From positions 372,001 to 436,000 of the forward strand of contig CBDBEN010000003.1 of the NCBI GenBank assembly GCA_965204405.1: DNA of 64,000 bases, given 5' to 3'. Made by a program: the position numbers and the translations under genes. The notes below the pieces were generated by a model that saw only the letters and a program-made list of their open reading frames with translations, did no database searches and had not been told where the DNA came from. Below, piece after piece: positions 17,187-27,172 of this stretch (its first letter is position 1; each line of letters starts with the position of its first letter). Source of the DNA: JANQPX01 sp965204405 (lineage in GTDB: Bacteria; Pseudomonadota; Alphaproteobacteria; Geminicoccales; Geminicoccaceae).

Positions 17187-20146
17187 GGGGCGTCTCCTGG
17201 CAAAAGGTCGGTAGGATCCGGCGGGCAGTGATGGTCGAACTGATCCGCAACAGATTTTTGGAGCGCCGATAACGTCGCGCTAAGGCCGGCGATGTCAAGA
17301 CCGGGATGAGCGATCTCGGGATCGATAGATGCCGCTCGAACCAGCGCTTCCTGCAGACCTTTCGGGGCTTTGTCCGGATCGACCAGCTCGTCGAGCGAAA
17401 GGCGAAGTAGAGCCTGGAGCCTACGATAAAGGCGGACTGCGCGGATGAGTTGCCTGCTGTTGTCTGCCTCAACGCATCGATCCGCAGCCTGCTCGAACAC
17501 GCCGATCGTACCGGACCTCAGGATCTCACTGGAATCGCTCGCGTAACGCAGCTGAAGATACTGTGCCAGAAATTCTGCCTCGACCAGACCTCCTCGTGCA
17601 TGCTTCAAATTCCAAGGATCGTCGCTGCCATGCTCCTTGAAGATCCGCTCACGCATGCTGCGCACATCCATGGCGAGCTTGGCAGGATCTCTCGGTTTGG
17701 TGAGTGCCTTGCGGATGACGGCCTCGATCTTAGTTTTTAGAGGACAGGGACCAGCAACCACCCGGCCCCGGGTCAGGGCCTGATGCTCCCAAGTCTTTGC
17801 GTTTTCAAGCTGGTAGCGCTCGAAGCTTTCGATCGAACAGGCGACCGGCCCGAGATTACCGGAAGGCCGAAGACGGGTATCGATCTCATAGAGGCTGCCC
17901 TCGGCGGTCTTGGCGGTGAGGGCGCTGACAAGTCGCTGGCCGAGACGGGCAAAATAAGTGGCTGCCGGTAGAGGACGGGCGCCGTTCGACGATTGATCTG
18001 GTCCGGCATCGAACACGAAGATCAGATCCAGGTCCGAGCCGATGCTGAGCTCGCATGATCCGAGCTTGCCCATGGCCAAGACCGCAAAGCTGCCGTCCTC
18101 GATATGTCCATGCTGATCTGCGAGCCAGGTCTCGACTTTTGGCAGGAGCTGGCGAATGGTGATTTCGGCGAGCGCTGTGAGAGGTGCGCTGGCTTCGGCC
18201 CCGTCGATTTGACCGAGAAGGATCTGCATGCCGATCTGAAACTCCCGCGCCTGTGTCCATCGGCGGGTGGCATCCAGCGCATCCTGCAGATCGTCAGCTT
18301 GGGCAATCATCTGCCGGAATTCGGCCTCGAGATCGGCAAGTGAACCGGGCGGCTCGAAAAAATTGGGGGCGAGCATCGCATCGAACAGGCCCACATGGCG
18401 GCTTAGGTGATCGGCAAGCCTGGGGGCAATGCCCATCAAGTCGGTGACTAAAGAGAGAAGCTTGGGGTTAGCCCGAAACAGAGAGAAAAGCTGGACGCCA
18501 GCCGGCAGGGTCGTCATGAACTGATCGAAGCGCTGAAAGGCGGCATCCGGGTCCACCTGGTCACCAAGTGCGCGTAGGAGCTCGGGCGTCAGCTCTGTCA
18601 GCAGCTCCCTTGCCCTTGGCGTTCTGGTGGCGCGGACGTGACCGTGATGCCAGGAACGGATTGCCTTTGCGACATCTGCAGGTTTGCCGAAACCCATCGT
18701 GGAGAGCGTCTTCAGGGTTTCGGGATCATCTTCCGTGCCGGTGAACACCAAAGCCCCGCCCCCGCCGAGATCGAGGCTGCTTTCGAACAGGGCTGCGTAG
18801 TGCCGCTCGACGGTTTCCAGCCGCTCCTTGACTGCCGCCGCAAAGGCTTCGGCACTGCCGTCATTCATGAAGGTTGCGATATGAGCGAAAGCCCCGGGGT
18901 CTTCGGGAAGCTGATGGGTTTGTTTGTCAGCGATCATCTGCAGTCGATGTTCGACCGTGCGCAAATAGACATAGGATTCGTTCAGATCGCGAGCGGTGCC
19001 GGCCTCTAGCCAACGAGCCTCGACCAGAGCCTCCAAGGTCTCGATCGTACCACGCAATCTCAGCTCCGGCACCCGTCCGCCCAGGATAAGCTGCTGCGTC
19101 TGGACGAAAAATTCGATCTCGCGAATGCCACCGCGTCCAACTTTCAGATCATGTCCCTGAACACGAAGGCTGCCATGGCCCCGGTGGCTGTTGATCTGCC
19201 GTTTGATGGCATGGATATCCCGGATGGCGGCGTAATCCAGATGTTTTCGCCAGATAAATGGGCCGACATTCTTGAGAAAGCGAGCGCCAGCCTTCTGATC
19301 GCCGGCGATCACCCGCGCCTTGATCAGCGCCGCCCTCTCCCAATTCTGCCCGAACCGCTCATAATAGAGTTCGGCATCGTCGACAGAGAGAGCCAAAGGC
19401 TGGCCTGGCGGATGAGGGCGCAACCGAAGATCGGTGCGAAACACGTACCCGTCTTTGGTCCGGTGCTCCAGAACGTAGACAAGTGTCCGGGTCGCACGAA
19501 CAGCAAGCGCCATCGCGCTTTCCTTGCCTGCCGGAACGAAGCGGGTCGGATCGAAAAGGACGATCAGGTCGATATCGCTGGAATAGTTGAGCTCGAAAGC
19601 GCCGAGCTTGCCCATGCCAAGAACGATCAGCCCGGCCTCTGCGGTGGCATCCGGGATATCGGGAAGTACCAAGTCTTCTTTATCCGCCAGTTCGCGCAAT
19701 GCGAGGTCGAGGGCTCGGCCTGTTGCCACATCGGCGAAGCGGCTGAGTGCCTCGGTCACCCGGTGAAGCGGCCAGGTGCCGGCAATGTCGGCAAGTGCGG
19801 CAAGCAAAGCCACCCGTCGGCGCGCGATGCGCAAGGCTGCCATCAACCCCGCGCGATTGGCGTGTGCCTCCCTGCTCAAATCGTCGAGGATCTGTTCGAA
19901 GAGGTCATCAGTGCCGGACTTAAGAAAGCCCTTGACGATCTCCGGCTCGGCAAATGCGGCTTCGGTCAGGAATGGGCTGTTGCCGAATAGGGCAGCCAAC
20001 AGCTTTTCCTCGTTGATTCCAGGTGCTGGCCCAGCGGTTCCACTATCGATATCGAGGCCTATTCGCCTCCAACGCTCAAGATGCTGATCCACAAGGGCAC
20101 GATCATTCGGCAGCGGGACAGACAGCAAATCAGGTAAGCTCGACAT
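17183..20146 (-). CDS. glnE: Bifunctional glutamine synthetase adenylyltransferase/deadenylylase
   Basis: The protein has 987 residues, normal for GlnE. It contains two nucleotidyltransferase domains: the N-terminal one has SSDIDLIVLFD and removes AMP from glutamine synthetase, and the C-terminal one has GSDLDLIFVFD and adds it. Each is followed by the family's helical regulatory segment with the RLRPSG/LRLRPHP-type conserved loops. The enzyme acts in the cytoplasm in nitrogen control together with PII. It is the first gene of a two-gene unit with bcp. Confidence 0.95.
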   Translation of the reverse strand: MSSLPDLLSVPLPNDRALVDQHLERWRRIGLDIDSGTAGPAPGINEEKLLAALFGNSPFLTEAAFAEPEIVKGFLKSGTDDLFEQILDDLSREAHANRAGLMAALRIARRRVALLAALADIAGTWPLHRVTEALSRFADVATGRALDLALRELADKEDLVLPDIPDATAEAGLIVLGMGKLGAFELNYSSDIDLIVLFDPTRFVPAGKESAMALAVRATRTLVYVLEHRTKDGYVFRTDLRLRPHPPGQPLALSVDDAELYYERFGQNWERAALIKARVIAGDQKAGARFLKNVGPFIWRKHLDYAAIRDIHAIKRQINSHRGHGSLRVQGHDLKVGRGGIREIEFFVQTQQLILGGRVPELRLRGTIETLEALVEARWLEAGTARDLNESYVYLRTVEHRLQMIADKQTHQLPEDPGAFAHIATFMNDGSAEAFAAAVKERLETVERHYAALFESSLDLGGGGALVFTGTEDDPETLKTLSTMGFGKPADVAKAIRSWHHGHVRATRTPRARELLTELTPELLRALGDQVDPDAAFQRFDQFMTTLPAGVQLFSLFRANPKLLSLVTDLMGIAPRLADHLSRHVGLFDAMLAPNFFEPPGSLADLEAEFRQMIAQADDLQDALDATRRWTQAREFQIGMQILLGQIDGAEASAPLTALAEITIRQLLPKVETWLADQHGHIEDGSFAVLAMGKLGSCELSIGSDLDLIFVFDAGPDQSSNGARPLPAATYFARLGQRLVSALTAKTAEGSLYEIDTRLRPSGNLGPVACSIESFERYQLENAKTWEHQALTRGRVVAGPCPLKTKIEAVIRKALTKPRDPAKLAMDVRSMRERIFKEHGSDDPWNLKHARGGLVEAEFLAQYLQLRYASDSSEILRSGTIGVFEQAADRCVEADNSRQLIRAVRLYRRLQALLRLSLDELVDPDKAPKGLQEALVRAASIDPEIAHPGLDIAGLSATLSALQKSVADQFDHHCPPDPTDLLPGDAP

Positions 20147-20466
20147 CGATCATTCACGCCAAATAATCTCTAACACGTTCCGAAAGTACCTAGAAAGATC
20201 ATGATAACACACCCGATCGCGCCCGCGGTTTCAAATCAAAAAACAACCCACTCTCCCGCCGCGCCATAACTATGCCGTTAGGTGCAAAATGCTCCGAAAT
20301 CATGTCATACATATTGGGGTACGCACAATTATGATCGGATGTTGGTCCGCTACCGGGAGCGGATAAATTTAACGTTGCGACATTGTTGATCAATAAGCCC
20401 AGAATCCCTTCTCATCAGGGAGACTTGCGCTAAGATCCGTCCTTGGGGAGTATCCTGGGAGTAACG
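20147..20466. other. Intergenic region, no gene seen
   Basis: This AT-richer spacer of about 320 bases lies between divergent glnE and the TAXI-like gene and probably holds promoters for both. A 64-codon open frame on the minus strand has no ribosome-binding site and was not called. I see no clear operator or hairpin. Confidence 0.45.
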
Positions 20467-21411
20467 ATGTTACGGGCAGTCTTGCATATCCTTGTCCTTG
20501 CGCCTGCACAGTTTATTTTTTGTGCTGTGGCGCTGGGGCAGGCGGATTTGAGTTTATATCTCGGTGCAGGCCAGCCCGGAACCAGGGGTTTCGAACTGGG
20601 TGTGGGCATCACATCGTTGATTAAAGTCAGGTTGCTCCCGACCGATGGCATTGATCTGACGTTGGTGGAAACGGCACCGTCGGGCACGATCGGCGACTTT
20701 CTCATCACCGATCAAGCGACGATCACAACCTTGTCCGGGCTCGATCCGGTTACACGAAGCTCCAGGGCCGACCTTCGAAGTGTCATGAGCTTCAAACCAA
20801 GCAATATCGGAGCAGGCCCTTCCTTGGAATTGGTAGCACGTGCCGACGTCATCGAAGACGCCGTCTATCTGATTACCAAGGTGATCGTAGAAAACAGTGT
20901 TTTTCTGGAAGACCTGAACAAGGGGTCCTGGGATCTGACAGCGGATCAGGCGCTTCTCGGCCTAAGCCTCGATCTTCATCCCGGTGCTGCCCGCTATTAC
21001 GAAGAAATCGGCGAAGCCAGCCTGCCGCGGGGCCTCGCCAGCCGCGGCACTGAAGGCGCCAGCGGCAGTAGCGTTGGGCAGCAGGATTACAGCACGTTTT
21101 TCGTCAATTTCGGTGCCGATGCCACCATACTCGATCAAAATGCAAGAAAGCTGATCGCCGAAGCGTGCCAATACGCGAATGTCTTCGAGGCCGAGCAGAT
21201 CAAGGTTGCCGGTCCCTCGAAGGGATCAAGCGGCGAGGAACATCCGCTTGTTAGCGAACGCGTACGCTTGGTTGCAGCAGCTCTTCGTGCCAATACAAGC
21301 TGTGCGGCGAATATTGAGATTGCCTCCGCCGACCAAGTGGACCTCGCGCTGCCCGAAGGTGTCTCGGCCGCCATCGATGACCAGATCAAGGTGATTATCA
21401 TTCTGCCTTGA
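20467..21411 (+). CDS. TAXI-type solute-binding protein with C-terminal OmpA-like segment
   Basis: The 314-residue protein has an N-terminal signal-like hydrophobic segment. The next region resembles TAXI-family TRAP receptors: LGAGQPG near residue 30, and later the ITKVIVEN segment with LHPGAARYYEEIGE. After a Gly/Ser-rich linker (near residue 195) the last 100 residues follow the OmpA/MotB pattern in outline: FVNFGADATIL, a helix, IKVAGPS, LVSERVRLVAAAL, and a closing IKVIII strand. The canonical peptidoglycan-binding Asp and Arg are not conserved. GGGAG lies seven bases before the ATG at 20467. No TRAP permease is adjacent. The fusion is my inference from pattern matching. Confidence 0.6.
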   Translation: MLRAVLHILVLAPAQFIFCAVALGQADLSLYLGAGQPGTRGFELGVGITSLIKVRLLPTDGIDLTLVETAPSGTIGDFLITDQATITTLSGLDPVTRSSRADLRSVMSFKPSNIGAGPSLELVARADVIEDAVYLITKVIVENSVFLEDLNKGSWDLTADQALLGLSLDLHPGAARYYEEIGEASLPRGLASRGTEGASGSSVGQQDYSTFFVNFGADATILDQNARKLIAEACQYANVFEAEQIKVAGPSKGSSGEEHPLVSERVRLVAAALRANTSCAANIEIASADQVDLALPEGVSAAIDDQIKVIIILP

Positions 21412-21509
21412 GTCCGTTGATCGACGGTGCGGACCATGGGAAGAGACCGCTTGACCGCCACTCACCTACTGCCTAGGTCTGGCATAGCAATCATCATCCG
21501 ACGTTGACT

Positions 21510-22025
21510 ATGGCCATACTTGACATCCTTCTTGCTCCCGATTCGAGATTGACGACCTGCTGCCAGCCGGTCACCAAGATCGATGCCGATTTGAGCCGAC
21601 TGCTCGACGACATGCTGGAGACCATGTATGCGGCTCCGGGCATTGGTCTTGCAGCACCTCAGATAGGTATTTTGAAGCGCTTCTTTGTGGTGGATGTCGG
21701 TGAGGAGGGCGCCAAGGACCCAATGGTCTTCATCAATCCCGAGATTCTCGAAAAGTCGGAAAGCAGGGGCATCTACGAAGAGGGATGCCTTAGCCTTCCC
21801 AAGCAGTTCGGTGATGTCGAGCGTTCCGACAGCATCAGGCTTCGCTATCAGGATCGTGAAGGCGAGCGCCTGGATCTGGAAGCTGATGGCATGCTGGCCC
21901 GCTGCATCCAGCACGAGTTCGACCACCTCGATGGCGTCCTTTTTGTCGATCATCTCTCGGCGCTGAAGCGCCGGATGATCCTGAGACGCATGGCCAAGGT
22001 GAAGCGATCGAAGGATCAGGGATAG
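21510..22025 (+). CDS. def: Peptide deformylase
   Basis: This iron metalloenzyme of 171 residues removes the formyl group from nascent peptides. All three family motifs are present: GIGLAAPQ, EGCLSLP with the cysteine ligand, and QHEFDHLDG with the two histidine ligands and catalytic glutamate. The ATG at 21510 (MAILDIL) is preferred over a TTG two codons before it. It precedes fmt and truA, the usual cluster, but with a 268-base gap. Confidence 0.95.
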   Translation: MAILDILLAPDSRLTTCCQPVTKIDADLSRLLDDMLETMYAAPGIGLAAPQIGILKRFFVVDVGEEGAKDPMVFINPEILEKSESRGIYEEGCLSLPKQFGDVERSDSIRLRYQDREGERLDLEADGMLARCIQHEFDHLDGVLFVDHLSALKRRMILRRMAKVKRSKDQG

Positions 22026-22293
22026 CGGGGTAAGTGGCAGGCCTGCTGCTCGAGGGTAGGATCACCTCGACGATTGGCCAGCTGGATTATTTCTCGACCG
22101 GCTGAGCGATGCTGATAGGAGACGCTGCTGGATGACTACGTACAATAATATGGATCTACAGGGCCGTTAACCCTAGTCATCTCTTGGCTTTTTTCGCTGC
22201 GCGGCTTATCACGAACATGATCGGTACAATCCGAAGTCTCTTTACGTCGGAACGCCGATCACCTTGGGAGATCAAGCTCGTGGCAGGATCGGC
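22026..22293. other. def-fmt spacer, no gene seen
   Basis: The gap is longer than usual for def-fmt. It contains a short AGGG/CCCT inverted repeat near 22156-22172 followed about 20 bases later by a run of six T, which could be a weak terminator. A separate fmt promoter is therefore likely. No open frame of note is present. Confidence 0.35.
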
Positions 22294-23265
22294 ATGAGCG
22301 CAGATAGAGGATCGCCGTTGAAGCTGGTCTATATGGGCACGGCAGATTTTGCCGTGCCTGCCCTGCAGGCGCTTGCTCAAAGCCGGCATGAGATTGCTGC
22401 GGTCTATACCCAGCCGGCGCGCCCTGCCGGCCGCGGCATGAAGGCAAGATCATCCCCGGTGGAGCGGGCAGCGGCAACACTGGATTTGCCGATCCGAACG
22501 CCTATCACCTTGAAAGGGGAAAAAGAGCAATCCATTCTCGCATCATTCGAGGCTGATCTAGCCGTCGTCGCAGCTTATGGTTTGCTTCTGCCCGAAGCCA
22601 TCCTGGCACTTCCGAGATTGGGATGTATCAATCTCCACGGCTCATGCCTTCCGCGCTGGCGAGGTGCCGCGCCAATCCAGCGGGCTATCCTTGCCGGTGA
22701 CAGGGAAAGCGGCATTACCATTATACAGATGGAAGCCGGCCTCGATACCGGGCCGATGTTGGCGATGGAGCCGGTGCCGATCAGCGGCACCACAACCGCA
22801 CAGGATCTGCATGACCGGCTGGCGAATTTTGCCGCCGAAATGGTGATCTCAATGGTGGATCGCCTTGCCGCCGGAGAGGTTGAGGCAAAACCGCAGCCGG
22901 AACAAGGTGCCGTTTACGCTCGTAAGATCGAGAAGAGCGAGGGGCGCATCGATTGGACAGAGCCGGCGCTGCTGATCGACCGGCAAATCCGGGCGCTTAA
23001 CCCCTGGCCCGGATGCTGGACCGAGTTTGATGGACAGCGGCTCCGCATCTTAAGCGGTATCCCAACGGGAAACGCTCCTACGGTTGCAGCCCGTCCTGGG
23101 ACTGTGCTTGACGATATGCTAACCGTTGCCTGCGGGGAAAGAACCTTTCGTATCACCAGGCTGCAGCGGGCCGGAGGCAAGCCGATGGCTTCTTTGGATT
23201 TTCTTCGTGGCTGTCCGATCCCTCCCGGCACCCGGCTCGGCGCATCATGCATCGCTACAAGCTGA
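22294..23265 (+). CDS. fmt: Methionyl-tRNA formyltransferase
   Basis: The enzyme has 323 residues and transfers formyl from 10-formyl-tetrahydrofolate to initiator Met-tRNA. The formyltransferase core is seen in the opening VYMGTADFAVPAL and in the catalytic region INLHGSCLPRWRGAAPIQRA. A C-terminal OB-like domain follows. The start at 22294 was chosen because AGGAT lies just upstream and an extension adds ten unconserved residues. The end overlaps truA by 19 bases. It is functionally linked with def and with the initiator tRNA at 63.7 kb. Confidence 0.95.
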   Translation: MSADRGSPLKLVYMGTADFAVPALQALAQSRHEIAAVYTQPARPAGRGMKARSSPVERAAATLDLPIRTPITLKGEKEQSILASFEADLAVVAAYGLLLPEAILALPRLGCINLHGSCLPRWRGAAPIQRAILAGDRESGITIIQMEAGLDTGPMLAMEPVPISGTTTAQDLHDRLANFAAEMVISMVDRLAAGEVEAKPQPEQGAVYARKIEKSEGRIDWTEPALLIDRQIRALNPWPGCWTEFDGQRLRILSGIPTGNAPTVAARPGTVLDDMLTVACGERTFRITRLQRAGGKPMASLDFLRGCPIPPGTRLGASCIATS

Positions 23266-23984
23266 CTATCGAATATGATGGCCGGCCATTTTGTGGCTGG
23301 CAACGCCAGAAAGAGGGTTCCTCAGTGCAGGCCGCCCTGGAGGCAGCGGTTTTTGCCTTTTCGGGCGAAACGGTCACCGTGCAGGGGGCTGGGCGGACGG
23401 ATGCCGGTGTACATGCCATCGGCCAAGTTGCCCATCTGGATCTTGAAAAAGACGTTCCGCTGGAAAGTCTGCAAAATGCGATCAACTATCACCTCAGGCC
23501 CAATCCGGTCTGCGTGGTCCAGGCGGCGTTGGTTCCAGAAGAGTTTCACGCGCGCTTCTCGGCGACCGGACGGCACTATCTCTACCGCATCATCAACCGC
23601 AGAGCCCCATTGGTTCTGGAAGCAGGCCGGGCCTGGAATCTGCCGGGGCTGATCGAAGCCGAAGTCATGCATGAGGCAGCCCAGCGTCTGATCGGCAAGC
23701 ATGACTTCACCAGCTTTCGAAGTTCGGCCTGTCAGGCGCAGTCGCCAGTCAAGACGCTGGACCGGATTACCGTTATCCGAAAGGGAGATGAAATCCGCGT
23801 GTCCGTCACCGCCCGCTCCTTCCTTCATCATCAGGTCCGCAACATTGTCGGTACGCTCAAATTGGTGGGCGAGCACAAGTGGCCGATCGACAAAATCGAA
23901 GATGCCCTAGATGCCAAGAACCGCGCTGCAGCGGGCCCGACAGCACCGGCCGACGGCCTCTATCTTATGAAGGTCGATTATTAG
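23247..23984 (+). CDS. truA: tRNA pseudouridine synthase A
   Basis: This 245-residue enzyme makes pseudouridine at positions 38-40 of tRNA anticodon arms. The catalytic aspartate lies in GAGRTDAGVHA near residue 55, and later family segments include FHARFSATGRHYLYRI and FLHHQVRNIVGTL. The gene overlaps fmt by 19 bases, which suggests translational coupling. Confidence 0.95.
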   Translation: MHRYKLTIEYDGRPFCGWQRQKEGSSVQAALEAAVFAFSGETVTVQGAGRTDAGVHAIGQVAHLDLEKDVPLESLQNAINYHLRPNPVCVVQAALVPEEFHARFSATGRHYLYRIINRRAPLVLEAGRAWNLPGLIEAEVMHEAAQRLIGKHDFTSFRSSACQAQSPVKTLDRITVIRKGDEIRVSVTARSFLHHQVRNIVGTLKLVGEHKWPIDKIEDALDAKNRAAAGPTAPADGLYLMKVDY

Positions 23985-24162
23985 TGGTACGATCGCCCCA
24001 TTTTCTGTGAATCGGTTGAAGTCTATGCCTTCGACACAGAAAGCAACAATCAAGAGCACAGCGGAGGCGCTACCTCGATAGAAGACAGTTTCAGCTGTCG
24101 CTCCCGAACCAACCGGCTTCAGCCCAAGGTTGCTCAGTCAGCGTATGATTTTCTCCCGAACG

Positions 24163-25530
24163 TCAGGCCCTTTCAAAACCGCGCTTTACATCCCAATCGC
24201 TAACCTCGCGATCCGCTTCGGCCTGTTCCCAGCGGGCGGCATGAACATAGTGGTCGATAACATCATCGCCGAAAGCTCTGCGCAGCATCGACGAATCATT
24301 AAGGGCTGCGGCGGCCCCGCGGAGGGTCTTGGGGATTTCCCGAACGTTTTCGCCCTGATAGGCATCGCCGACGAAGGCGGGTTCCAGTTCCCGTTCATTC
24401 TCGATGCCGTCCACGCCCGCGGCGAGCAAGGCGGCCATGGCGAGATAAGGATTGAGGTCGGCGCCTCCTACCCGGCATTCGACCCGCACCGATGGGGTGT
24501 CTGCGCCGCAGACCCGATAACCGGCCGTGCGGTTGTCCATGGACCAGACCGCTTTGGTAGGAGCAAAGGTCCCGGCGGCGAAGCGTTTGTAGGAATTGAT
24601 GTAGGGGGCAAGGAAGCAGGTGATCTCGCTTGCATGATGCAAAAGACCTGCCATGTAATGGCGCATGGTCTGAGACATGCCATGCGCAGCCTCCTTGTCA
24701 AAAAAAATCGGGTTGCCGTCCAGGTCGCGGAGCGACTGATGGATGTGGGAGGACGAGCCGGCGGCTTCGGTACTCCATTTGGCCATGAAGGTGATGGCAC
24801 GGCCTTTTGACCAAGCAATCTCCTTGCACGCGTTCTTGATCAGCGCGTGACGGTCCGCCATGGTGAGCGCCTCGGCGTAGCGGACATTGATTTCCTCCTG
24901 CCCCGCATCCGCTTCGCCCTTGGAATTTTCCACCGGGACATCGGCGCCCTCCAGGCCATTTCTGATTGCCCGCATCACATCCTCTTCCTTGGTGGTCTGG
25001 AAGATGTGGTAGTCCTCGTTATACGCACTAATCGGCACCGCGCAGCGATGACCGTCAACTCTCAGATCTTCGAAGCTTTGCTGAAAGAGGAAAAATTCCA
25101 GTTCGGAGGCCATGAACGCCTTCATCCCCATGGCTTCGAGCCGTGCGACCTGCCTTTTCAGAATGGCCCGCGGAGAGTGCGGCACTTCCTGGTGGGTGTG
25201 GTGGTCGAGCACGTCGCAGATGACGAGCGCCGTGCCTTCGAGCCAGGGAAGACGGCGGAGGGTGGAAAGGTCGGGCTTCATGGTGTAGTCGCCATAGCCC
25301 TCGGTCCAGTTCGTCGATCGAAAGCCTTCGACCGTGCCCATCTCCAGGTCGGTGGCGAGCAGGTAGTTGCAGCTATGGGTTTCCTCATAAGCACTGTCGA
25401 TGAAAAAATTGGCATGAAAGCGCTTGCCCATCAGCCGGCCCTGCATATCGACCTGTACGGCGAGAACCGTATCGATCTCACGATCGGTGACCGCCTGCTT
25501 GAGTTCATCGAAGGTCATTGCTCCTGCCAT
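24163..25530 (-). CDS. Glutamine synthetase-like amide ligase (GlnA-like/PuuA-like)
   Basis: The 455-residue protein of the glutamine synthetase superfamily has the N-terminal beta-grasp region and the catalytic barrel, with SELEFFLF, an HIHQSL motif and the ATP-binding region around INSYKRFAAGTFAP. Its length and the absence of the adenylylation-loop tyrosine sequence place it among the GSIII/PuuA-like ligases that glutamylate amines rather than ammonia; this subfamily reading is inference. It is the last gene of a minus-strand run after a decayed TRAP transporter and an N-formylglutamate amidohydrolase-like gene, which suggests catabolism of an amide or polyamine. Confidence 0.8.
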   Translation of the reverse strand: MAGAMTFDELKQAVTDREIDTVLAVQVDMQGRLMGKRFHANFFIDSAYEETHSCNYLLATDLEMGTVEGFRSTNWTEGYGDYTMKPDLSTLRRLPWLEGTALVICDVLDHHTHQEVPHSPRAILKRQVARLEAMGMKAFMASELEFFLFQQSFEDLRVDGHRCAVPISAYNEDYHIFQTTKEEDVMRAIRNGLEGADVPVENSKGEADAGQEEINVRYAEALTMADRHALIKNACKEIAWSKGRAITFMAKWSTEAAGSSSHIHQSLRDLDGNPIFFDKEAAHGMSQTMRHYMAGLLHHASEITCFLAPYINSYKRFAAGTFAPTKAVWSMDNRTAGYRVCGADTPSVRVECRVGGADLNPYLAMAALLAAGVDGIENERELEPAFVGDAYQGENVREIPKTLRGAAAALNDSSMLRRAFGDDVIDHYVHAARWEQAEADREVSDWDVKRGFERA

Positions 25531-25604
25531 CGTTCCGTCCTGGCTTCACGTTACAAGAGAAATCCGCGAACCTGACGACCAAGCCCGCGGCAGCGTCACA
25601 AAAA

Positions 25605-26163
25605 TTAGGTGTAGCGGTAGGGGGCGGCTTTTTCCATGGCCGCGTTGTAGTCCTTCAGACTGTTGATCGGATCCTTGGCAGCGAACTGGCAGGGGTCCCA
25701 GGCACCGGCGGACAGCCATTTCACGCCGACCTGCGAATATTCCGCATCCCAGATCTTGGCGAGGCACCAGTCATTGAACAGCACCGGCACATCGAGGGAA
25801 TAGCGGCTGGCAAATGGGAAATAGCTGCCAAACACGGTGACCTCGGTCGGGGACGCCATGCTGTCGTCGTCGCTTTGCACGGGATCGATGGTGCCGTTCT
25901 GCATTGCTCGGAACAGCTCGCCAGTTGGCACAAGCTGGTCGGCGAAATAGAGCTCGATCTCCATCTTGCCATTGGCAACCTTGTTGAAGCTGTCGACCGC
26001 AGGCTCGATCACATGTACGGCCAGCGCCGGGCCGGCATAGGTTTGAAGCTGCCATTTGATCGCGGTCTGGCTGTGAATAGCGGGGCGGCCAGGATGGCCG
26101 TCGCGGCACCAGCTGCGGTGGCAGCGTCCGCCTTTTTCAGAAAGTCGCGTCTTTGGGCCATTT
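25605..26163 (-). pseudogene. Decayed TRAP transporter solute receptor (dctP-like)
   Basis: The first 27 residues form a twin-arginine-like signal (MAQRRDFLKK). A frameshift near 26070-26090 then separates it from a readable receptor segment of about 135 residues (VIEPAVDSFNKVANGKMEIELY onward). The frame stops after about half the usual 340-residue length, after a join that removes the C-terminal lobe. Frameshift and truncation together make it non-functional. The next gene upstream holds the matching permease remnants. Confidence 0.75.
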
Positions 26164-26212
26164 TTCTTTCTCCCGGTTGTGAGGCCGAAGCTGACCGTCG
26201 GCCTCGGTCACT

Positions 26213-26515
26213 TTGAGTAGACGTAGTTGGGTAGCCATAGCGCGATCTCCGGAAACGTCATGACAAGCGCAAGCGCCAGGACGATGACGCCGACGAACGG
26301 CACGATCGAGCGGTATATATCGGTGAGACCGATCTCCGACGGCGCCAGGGCGCGCATCAGGCGGAGCTTTTCGCTGGTCGAGATATCCCGATCGGCCGCC
26401 GGCAGCGGATTACGATGTGGACGATGAAGAGCGCTGCCATCATCAGGCCTGGAAACACACCGGCGAGCCAGAGCTGGCCAACTGGCTGGGGCGCGATCAT
26501 CTCATAGGACATCAG
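26213..26515 (-). pseudogene. Fragment of TRAP large permease (dctM-like)
   Basis: Two short stretches of a DctM permease can be read: a membrane segment with QLWLAGVFPGLMMAALF, and the typical C-terminal end ALVMTFPEIALWLPNYVYSK. The N-terminal half and the middle are missing. They lie in different frames. About 300 of the normal 1300 bases remain. Confidence 0.65.
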
Positions 26516-27020
26516 GGGCGAGCCTTGCCCATGGGTTCGATGTCCACCCCGCGGATGCGGGCGATATCCTTGAAGAGTTCAGAGATGGCCTGGAGCAACA
26601 TTAAGAAGATGCCAAGGCACATGAGAATCTAGATCGGCCAGAGATAAGGACGCCAGGCGGTAGCGCTACGCTCGCCATAGTGGAGCGAGTAGGCGGCGCC
26701 ATGGAGGAGAACGCAGAGGTAAGAAATCAGGAAGAACAACGTGAACGCGTCAAACCAGGCTTCATTGGTAGGTGACCAGCTGCCGCAGAAAAGGTCCATG
26801 CGGACATTGGAGCCAAGCTGGATCGAATAGGGACCGCCAAGGATATAATACCGAACTGAGTCATCTCCAGGGTCCAGAGCGAGGGAAGAAAGAAGGTCTT
26901 GGAGATGGACGACCAGAGCAAGATCGCCATCATCACGAAAATGCCGTACATCATCATCCGCCCAACCCGGCGGTTCAGCGCGTCGACGATACAGATATAT
27001 TTTTTTACGATGCCCGGCAT
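26516..27020 (-). pseudogene. Decayed TRAP small permease (dctQ-like)
   Basis: The start is intact (MPGIVKKYICIVDALNRRVG) and the four-helix DctQ pattern can be followed to LMLLQAISELFKDIARIRG. At least one frameshift near 26850 and an in-frame stop near 26630 interrupt it. It was the first gene of the dctQMP unit, read towards the glutamine-synthetase-like gene. Confidence 0.65.
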
Positions 27021-27172
27021 TTTTCTATCAGGAGGCCTGCCTTCACAACGATGCGACGTCAGTCTTCAAAGCCAGTCATCATCTTGTCAACTGCCGCCGG
27101 TCGCTACCTTTGGAAGGTTGACGGGAGCTCGATGCCTTCTTCTCACCTACGGTGGTTGAATTCTTACTACGT

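Noticed and set aside
23713..23725. TTTCGAAGTTCG in truA matching the ends of the 57.8-kb element
   Set aside because: It is 12 bases within a conserved coding motif, without the rest of the repeat; a chance match.
24130..25575. Two long plus-strand frames antisense to the glutamine-synthetase-like gene
   Set aside because: The minus-strand gene has clear family motifs over the same bases.
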